In this document: positions 1 to 3,430 of the stretch, in pieces
Layout of the letters: each line of letters opens with the position of its first letter
Position numbering within the stretch: position 1 is the first letter of the stretch
Assembly (NCBI GenBank): GCA_024404415.1
Contig: JAKSPX010000110.1
Location: forward strand, 1-5,791
Length of the DNA: 5,791 nucleotides
Direction: 5' to 3'
From: Clostridia bacterium
GTDB taxonomy: Bacteria; Bacillota; Clostridia; Oscillospirales; QAMX01
Made by a program: the position numbers and the translations under genes
The notes under the pieces: generated by a model
What the model saw: only the letters and a program-made list of their open reading frames with translations
Told to the model about the DNA's origin: nothing
The model's database searches: none

Positions 1-457
1 CAGCGTCCGACGAGTGGGGAGGGGAGAAGGAGCGGACGATGCCGAAGTCGATGAGCCTCGCCTGACCGTCCGAGGTGCGGATGACGTTGTTGGGATTCAC
101 GTCCCGGTGCACAAGCCCCTCGCCGTGAAGCGCCATGAGCCCGTCGAGGATGCCGCCGAGGTATTTTGCAGCCCTCTCCTCCGGGAGCGTCTTCTCGCGC
201 ACCAGAACTTTCGCAAGGCTCTCGCCCGAAAGGTATTCTCTGACGACCTCGTATCCGTCCGCGGTCTCGGCGACCGTGAGGATCTTCGGGAGCGCAGGGG
301 AATCCAATTCCCGGATCCGGCGATATTTCTCCGCCGCCTCCCCGTTCACGAGCTTCGCCACATAGAGTCGCACCTCCGGCTCATAGAGCGCGAGGCGCGT
401 GCCCGGCGCGATCTCCGCGACCGTTTTCAGATTTTCATAGATGAATGATTCGACCAT
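1..457 (-). CDS. Serine/threonine protein kinase (Hanks type), N-terminal part, runs off left edge
   Basis: Translating the minus strand from ATG 457-455 gives 152 residues with no stop before the window edge. The kinase core is readable in order: candidate ATP-binding lysine K35 in YVAK; a hinge-like segment VVREYLSGESL (71-81); the catalytic loop HRDVNPNN (117-124) with catalytic D119 and metal-binding N124; and the DFG motif in LIDFGIV (135-141). It should phosphorylate Ser/Thr on unknown protein targets. The glycine-rich loop is degenerate (EIAPGTRLALY, one glycine), and the lysine usual in HRDxKPxN is N121, so it is a divergent but apparently catalytic member. A GGAG (complement of 464-467) lies 6-7 nt before the ATG and supports this start. 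The C-lobe and any membrane segment are outside the window. It is divergent from the XRE gene at 488, which suggests shared regulation. The kinase fold is confident; the substrate is unknown. Confidence 0.88.
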   Translation of the reverse strand, partial: MVESFIYENLKTVAEIAPGTRLALYEPEVRLYVAKLVNGEAAEKYRRIRELDSPALPKILTVAETADGYEVVREYLSGESLAKVLVREKTLPEERAAKYLGGILDGLMALHGEGLVHRDVNPNNVIRTSDGQARLIDFGIVRSFSPPHSSDA

Positions 458-487
458 ATCAAGCTCCGTTTCGGAAAGGGATTAACC
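458..487. promoter_or_regulatory. 30-bp divergent control region between kinase and XRE genes
   Basis: Only 30 bp separate the two start codons. The gap holds both ribosome binding sites: GGAAAGGG at 473-480 for the plus-strand gene and GGAG (complement of 464-467) for the kinase. No room remains for two promoters, so the -35/-10 elements of each gene must lie inside the 5' coding part of the other. I did not find a convincing consensus hexamer pair for either direction. Confidence 0.5.
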
Positions 488-916
488 ATGAAAAAGACGA
501 CCGGTGAACTTTTGGAAATGATGAAAAAGACCGACGATTACAAGACCTATCTCTCCTCCGGCGCGGAGGACATCGTGCGCGAGCCGATGAAGAGTGACCG
601 GGCGCTCAACGCGCTCGTCGCCGACAAGGGGCTCAAAAAGGCCGACGTCATTGCCCGCTCGGGCATGGAGGTGCATTACGCCTATCAGGTGTTTTCCGGC
701 CTTCGCGTGCCGACGCGCGACAAGGTGGTGATGCTGGCGGTCGGGATGGGCCTCTCTGCCGACGAGACGCAGGATCTTCTGCGGATTTCGGGCTACGCGC
801 CGCTTTACGCCAAGGCCGCGCGCGACAACGCCCTGCTTTTCGGCCTCACCAAGCACCTTTCGGTGATCGACATGAACTGCCTGCTTTATGAGCTCGGGTT
901 TGAATTATTGACCTGA
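488..916 (+). CDS. XRE-type helix-turn-helix protein paired with the kinase
   Basis: This 142-residue protein has a Cro/C1-like five-helix pattern at about residues 37-103: ALNALVADKG, KKADVIARSG, a recognition-helix segment EVHYAYQVFSGLRVP, TRDKVVMLAVGMG and SADETQDLLRISGY. The turn between helices 2 and 3 (ARSGMEVHYAYQVFSG) fits the XRE consensus well. A charged N-terminal helix (1-35) and a short helical tail (105-142) flank it; there is no sensor domain, signal peptide or membrane segment. It is presumably a cytoplasmic DNA-binding regulator, although the family may instead bind its partner kinase. GGAAAGGG (473-480) sits 7 nt before the ATG and fixes the start. Its start codon is 30 bp from that of the divergent kinase gene, so binding in this gap would control both. 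From memory, similar small XRE proteins lie beside such kinases in Clostridia. The operator and any phosphorylation are inferred, not seen. Confidence 0.8.
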   Translation: MKKTTGELLEMMKKTDDYKTYLSSGAEDIVREPMKSDRALNALVADKGLKKADVIARSGMEVHYAYQVFSGLRVPTRDKVVMLAVGMGLSADETQDLLRISGYAPLYAKAARDNALLFGLTKHLSVIDMNCLLYELGFELLT

Positions 917-923
917 GGGACGC

Positions 924-943
924 GGGCGACTCGTGAGTCGCCC
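924..943. repeat. Perfect hairpin repeat, copy A
   Basis: GGGCGACTC-GT-GAGTCGCCC is a perfect 9-bp inverted repeat (realistically 8 bp with a CGTG loop). It starts 7 nt after the XRE stop codon and is followed by CCTACGG. There is no T-run, so it is not an ordinary intrinsic terminator, though it could protect the 3' end of the mRNA. Confidence 0.8.
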
Positions 944-982
944 CTACGGCAGGACGGAAGATAGATATGCGCCGGGAAAGAA

Positions 983-999
983 GGCGGCCATTGGCCGCC
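983..999. repeat. Perfect short hairpin GGCGGCCA/TGGCCGCC
   Basis: GGCGGCCA-T-TGGCCGCC is a perfect 8-bp inverted repeat around one base, forming a 6- to 7-bp GC-rich stem in practice. It has no T-run. It lies in the mosaic between hairpin copies A and B and differs from them in sequence, so it may belong to a second repeat type. Confidence 0.7.
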
Positions 1000-1031
1000 G
1001 CTGCGGATGGTGCATTCAGAAGGATGCTTCT

Positions 1032-1055
1032 CCTACGCAGAATTTTTCTCGTAGG
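1032..1055. repeat. Inverted repeat CCTACG/CGTAGG
   Basis: CCTACG (1032-1037) and CGTAGG (1050-1055) are exact reverse complements around a 12-nt A/T-rich loop. The right arm merges with the left arm of the next hairpin (1055-1074). CCTACG also flanks copy A on its right (943-948), tying these pieces to one family. Confidence 0.6.
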
Positions 1056-1074
1056 GTCGATTCACGAATCGACC
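1055..1074. repeat. Perfect hairpin repeat, copy B
   Basis: GGTCGATTC-AC-GAATCGACC is a perfect 9-bp inverted repeat. It aligns over all 20 positions with copy A; the two stem differences (positions 3 and 7) are each matched by a compensating change on the other arm (positions 18 and 14), so pairing is kept. It is preceded by CGTAGG. Confidence 0.8.
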
Positions 1075-1117
1075 GAGAGCTTCCCGATATAGATACGTAT
1101 CTTTGCGCCGACAAGGG

Positions 1118-1143
1118 CGGGCGACAGCAGTCGCCCGTTTTTT
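1118..1143 (+). terminator. Intrinsic terminator downstream of the XRE gene
   Basis: CGGGCGAC-AGCA-GTCGCCCG forms a perfect 8-bp GC-rich stem with a 4-nt loop, followed directly by six T residues (1138-1143) and then ATGTTTT. This is a standard Rho-independent terminator for plus-strand transcription. It would end transcripts from the XRE gene before the promoter at 1169. Its stem shares the GGGCGAC/GTCGCCC core with hairpin copy A. Confidence 0.85.
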
Positions 1144-1168
1144 ATGTTTTGGCCCTCTTTTTCGGCGG

Positions 1169-1197
1169 TTGACAGACGGCGGGAAGCTTGGTAAAAT
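1169..1197 (+). promoter_or_regulatory. Consensus sigma-70 (SigA) promoter of the phosphoesterase operon
   Basis: TTGACA (1169-1174) matches the -35 consensus exactly; TAAAAT (1192-1197) matches the -10 at five of six positions; the spacer is the optimal 17 bp. Transcription should begin near 1203-1206, about 20 nt before the GTG at 1227. It follows closely after the terminator at 1118-1143, so the operon is insulated from upstream. It predicts strong constitutive expression unless a repressor acts; no operator is evident. Confidence 0.85.
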
Positions 1198-1214
1198 AAC
1201 CCTATCCTGATTTC

Positions 1215-1220
1215 GAGGTG
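1215..1220 (+). promoter_or_regulatory. Shine-Dalgarno site deciding the phosphoesterase start
   Basis: GAGGTG (1215-1220) sits 6 nt before GTG 1227-1229. The in-frame GTG at 1218-1220 is itself part of this site and has no ribosome binding site in front of it, so 1227 is the better start. Confidence 0.7.
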
Positions 1221-1226
1221 ATAACG

Positions 1227-2252
1227 GTGGAGAGACCCACTTTGCGCTTTCATGAAAACGGCAGATTCCGCATTCTGATGGTAACCGACTTTCATTGCGG
1301 AGAAAGCTACAATCCCAAGCTGAAGACCGGCTTCCGTGCGCTCATCAAGGCGACCGAGCCGGATTTCGTCATGCTCGGCGGTGACCAGTGCGTATGTAGA
1401 AACACACCCAGAGAGGTGGACGAATACATGCGCGACATCGTGGAGCCCATCACCGAAAAGGGGCTTCCGTGGGCCGCGACCTACGGAAACCACGACCGGG
1501 AATGCGGCCTCGACCTTGACACCGAGGAGGCTATCTACGAAAACATCCCCGGCTGTTTATCTCAGAGAGGACCGAAGGACATCCACGGCGTGAGCAATTA
1601 CCGCATCCCCGTCCTCGCTTCCAGGAGCGATGAGGTGGCCTACGACCTCTGGAGCATCGACTCCAACCACGAGGTGGACGACTACATCGAGGAATTCGGC
1701 CTCAAAAAAGGCACGCAGATCATTCTCCCCCACCACTTCAACGACGGTGAGAACGGCGGCAGCCCGTATTTTGATCAGGTCATGTGGTACTACAAGACCT
1801 CGTCCGACCTTGAAAAGGAGCGCGGGCATAAGACGCCCGGCGTGCTCTTTTCCCACATCCCGGTGCCGGAGTTCTATCAGATCCTCCGCAATCCCGAGGA
1901 GACCGAGGCCATCGGCTCCAAGCGTGCGCCCTGCGGTGCCGCCGAGATCAATTCCGGGATGTTCCTCGCATCGCTTGAACGGCAGGAGATCCGCGGGATG
2001 TTCTTCGGGCACGAGCACCACATCGATATGCAGGGCGAATACTGCGGCATTACGCTGGCCTGCGCCTCTGCCCTCGGGTACAACATGTCGGCTCACGACG
2101 ATCTGCGCGGCGGGCGCGTCATCGACCTCTTCGAGGACGGAAACATGGAGACCTACCACGTGAAGCTGATGGATCTTCTGGGGCGTGACGCCATGCGCGA
2201 TCCCGATTATTTCGAGGGCGGATGCCGCTACCACATTCGTGTTTTAGGCTGA
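1227..2252 (+). CDS. Calcineurin-like metallophosphoesterase
   Basis: The 341-residue protein carries the full metallophosphoesterase signature: D21-x-H23 in MVTDFHCGE; GGD53 in MLGGDQ; GN88H89D in TYGNHDRE; H210 in LFSHIPVPEF; and GH262EH264 in MFFGHEHHID. These ligate a dinuclear metal centre that hydrolyses phosphomonoesters or diesters. WSIDSNH (142-148) occupies the position of the LDS motif in Dcr2/purple-acid-phosphatase-29-like relatives, the subgroup it most resembles. There is no signal peptide or membrane segment, so it should act in the cytoplasm. Length is normal and all metal ligands are present. The start chosen is GTG 1227 with GAGGTG 6 nt upstream; GTG 1218 would add three residues. 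It has its own strong promoter and is coupled to the small gene downstream, whose ribosome binding site overlaps its stop codon. The substrate cannot be told from sequence. Confidence 0.92.
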   Translation: MERPTLRFHENGRFRILMVTDFHCGESYNPKLKTGFRALIKATEPDFVMLGGDQCVCRNTPREVDEYMRDIVEPITEKGLPWAATYGNHDRECGLDLDTEEAIYENIPGCLSQRGPKDIHGVSNYRIPVLASRSDEVAYDLWSIDSNHEVDDYIEEFGLKKGTQIILPHHFNDGENGGSPYFDQVMWYYKTSSDLEKERGHKTPGVLFSHIPVPEFYQILRNPEETEAIGSKRAPCGAAEINSGMFLASLERQEIRGMFFGHEHHIDMQGEYCGITLACASALGYNMSAHDDLRGGRVIDLFEDGNMETYHVKLMDLLGRDAMRDPDYFEGGCRYHIRVLG

Positions 2253-2257
2253 GGAGG
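2251..2257 (+). promoter_or_regulatory. Ribosome binding site overlapping the upstream stop codon
   Basis: GAGGAGG (2251-2257) is a near-perfect Shine-Dalgarno sequence 6 nt before ATG 2264. Its first two bases belong to the phosphoesterase TGA stop (2250-2252). This implies translational coupling and selects ATG 2264 over the in-frame upstream ATG at 2222, which lies inside the phosphoesterase gene. Confidence 0.8.
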
Positions 2258-2263
2258 CGCGAA

Positions 2264-2542
2264 ATGATCTATAACGACGTGTATTTTTCCTATGTCGACG
2301 AGATCGACCACCTGACCATCCGTTTCCGTCAGGGGAAATCCTTCGACCTTTTGCAGGCAAACAAGCTCATCACCCGGTATAACGCGTGGTTCCCTTCGGT
2401 GAAAGCGCTCGGTATTCTCCCCATGACGGATGAGGAGCTTGCCTCCTCGGACGCTGAAAAAGAGATGGTCACGCGCCTTGTGCCGATCCGGGACGAGATC
2501 CTCGACCTTTCGGGGCTGATGTTTCAGGACAAGCGCTCATAA
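2264..2542 (+). CDS. Small hypothetical protein, coupled to the phosphoesterase
   Basis: I do not recognise this 92-residue protein. It starts MIYNDVYFSYVDEIDHLTIR, is rich in acidic residues and has no cysteine, signal peptide or membrane segment. The middle (about 24-50) and the acidic segment from 54 to 86 (TDEELASSDAEKEM, RDEILDLSGLM) look helical, the latter perhaps able to form a coiled coil. It is probably cytoplasmic. That it is a real gene is supported by a GAGGAGG site 6 nt before the ATG, overlap of that site with the upstream stop, and a candidate terminator 20 nt after its own stop. Its last 19 bp overlap the end of rlmA on the other strand. Coupling suggests roughly equal synthesis with the phosphoesterase, so a partner or regulator of that enzyme is possible, but this is inference from position only. 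Confidence 0.72.
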   Translation: MIYNDVYFSYVDEIDHLTIRFRQGKSFDLLQANKLITRYNAWFPSVKALGILPMTDEELASSDAEKEMVTRLVPIRDEILDLSGLMFQDKRS

Positions 2543-3321
2543 ACGATGAAATCAAAGCCGATGGCGGTCCTTAAATGGGCCGCCTCGTTTGCTTTTTGGG
2601 AGCTTTCTTTTGAGGATTTCCAGTAATAGGGCGTCATGGCAAAGAGCGCGCGGATGAGGGCGTTGTCATTTAGCTCGATCTCCCCCTCCACCCGCTCGCG
2701 CGCGACCTCCTGAAAGCCTTCGTAGACCGTCGTAAGGTGCTCGTTTTCATAAGGATCGTCATATATGAGCGATTTGAGGCCGAAAAGGTGCTTTTCGGTG
2801 GGGACGGCGATCATCAGATGGCCGCCTTTTTTGATGACGCGGCGGAACTCCTCGATGGCGAGCGGCGAAAAGATGGCCGTGAGCATATCCGCGCCTTCGT
2901 CCGGGAACGGGATGGAATAAGATCCCGCGACGGCGTAAAGGGTATTTTTGTCGCTCTTAGCGGCCAGCTTCACCGCACTTCTTGAAATATCGAAGCCATA
3001 CCCCTCTCGTCCCTCGGCCATCGCACGGGTATAATACCCCTCGCCGCACCCGGCGTCGAGCAATACTTCACCGGGAGTCGTATAGCGCACGACAAGCTCC
3101 TTTGCCTTATCGCGGAAGGGGGCGTAAAAGCCGCTTTCAAGGAAGAGTCTCCTTGCTTCCACCATTTCCTTGGTGTCGCCCGGGTCGGGGGCGTGCTTTT
3201 TCTGCACCGGGAGCAGATTCACGTAGCCTTCTTTGGCGATATCATAGCAGTGATGGGCGGGGCAGAAATAGCTCTTCCCCTCTTTATGAAGCTCTTCCCG
3301 GCAGATCGGACAAACAAACAT
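2524..3321 (-). CDS. rlmA: 23S rRNA (guanine-N1)-methyltransferase RlmA
   Basis: The 265-residue protein aligns by eye with E. coli RlmA over its whole length. The N-terminal zinc finger has C4, C7, C20 and H24 (CPIC ... CPAHH), followed by the family segment YDIAKEGYVNLLPVQKK (26-42) and DPGD (46-49). The SAM-dependent Rossmann domain has motif I LLDAGCGEGYYT (87-98) and acidic D111 in GFDIS. MTPYYWK (229-235) matches the MTPFAW segment of E. coli RlmA. The enzyme methylates N1 of a guanine in hairpin 35 of 23S rRNA: G745 for RlmA(I), G748 for RlmA(II)/TlrB, the form typical of Gram-positives. I cannot decide the site from sequence alone. ATG 3321-3319 has GGAG (complement of 3330-3333) 8 nt upstream. 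No clear promoter of its own is visible, so it may be read from the hydrolase gene. Its 3' end overlaps the convergent small gene by 19 bp. Confidence 0.93.
   Translation of the reverse strand: MFVCPICREELHKEGKSYFCPAHHCYDIAKEGYVNLLPVQKKHAPDPGDTKEMVEARRLFLESGFYAPFRDKAKELVVRYTTPGEVLLDAGCGEGYYTRAMAEGREGYGFDISRSAVKLAAKSDKNTLYAVAGSYSIPFPDEGADMLTAIFSPLAIEEFRRVIKKGGHLMIAVPTEKHLFGLKSLIYDDPYENEHLTTVYEGFQEVARERVEGEIELNDNALIRALFAMTPYYWKSSKESSQKANEAAHLRTAIGFDFIVYERLS
2563..2597 (+). terminator. Probable intrinsic terminator inside the antisense of rlmA
   Basis: GGCGGTCC-TTAAAT-GGGCCGCC forms an 8-bp stem (one G-U pair) with a 6-nt loop, followed by a T-rich tract (TCGTTTGCTTTTT, 2585-2597). It begins 20 nt after the stop of the small gene and would end the phosphoesterase operon. 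The same bases encode part of the C-terminus of RlmA on the minus strand. The T-tract is interrupted, so efficiency is uncertain. Confidence 0.6.
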
Positions 3322-3361
3322 CAGATTGGCTCCGTTTCTTGATTTTCAAAAAGGGGTCTGG

Positions 3362-3414
3362 CGCAAAATGCACACTCCTGCGGGATGGCCTCGCAATGAC
3401 AAGGGCATTTTGCG
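3362..3414. repeat. Large palindromic intergenic repeat (REP/MITE-like)
   Basis: CGCAAAATGC (3362-3371) and GCATTTTGCG (3405-3414) are perfect 10-bp inverted arms. Between them lies an inner hairpin: TGCGGG (3379-3384) pairs with CTCGCA (3390-3395) with one G-U pair. The element fills about half of the 109-bp gap between the hydrolase stop and the rlmA start. The core TCGCAATGAC/GTCATTGCGA resembles, from memory, dispersed repeats in many bacterial genomes. No T-run follows the outer stem directly on either strand (five T on the minus strand come 9 nt later), so it is at best a weak terminator. Confidence 0.65.
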
Positions 3415-3430
3415 ATATCCCTCGGTATTA

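Larger units (their letters stand above)
917..1117. repeat. Mosaic of short palindromic extragenic repeats
   Basis: This non-coding stretch follows the XRE gene and contains at least four separate perfect or near-perfect inverted repeats in about 200 bp, at 924-943, 983-999, 1032-1055 and 1055-1074, plus a smaller hairpin at 1018-1031 (AGAAG-GATG-CTTCT). The density is far above what ordinary spacer DNA shows. Some stems share the GGGCGAC/GTCGCCC core and CCTACG/CGTAGG arms, suggesting pieces of one repeat family, fragmented and layered. From memory, segments of this type are dispersed in genomes of gut Clostridia; no copy count could be made here. An open frame at 933-1172 crosses the hairpins but has no protein character. 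Confidence 0.65.

Noticed and set aside
14..448. Plus-strand open frame of 144 codons at the left edge.
   Set aside because: It is the antisense of the kinase, whose HRD and DFG motifs are clear on the minus strand.
1091..1102. Perfect 12-bp palindrome AGATACGTATCT as a possible XRE operator.
   Set aside because: A 12-bp palindrome is expected about once by chance in a window of this size, it lies downstream of the XRE gene and about 70 bp before the next promoter, and no second copy was seen.
917..1143. CRISPR-like array suggested by several repeated hairpins.
   Set aside because: The repeats differ in sequence, spacing is irregular and there are no uniform spacers or cas genes.
933..1172. 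Possible 79-residue plus-strand gene after the XRE gene.
   Set aside because: It runs through four hairpin repeats and the terminator and ends in the promoter -35 box; there is no ribosome binding site and the translation has no protein-like pattern.
1557..2234. Minus-strand frame of 225 codons and plus-strand frame 1630-2163 within the phosphoesterase.
   Set aside because: They are shadows of a gene with all metallophosphoesterase motifs in the correct frame.
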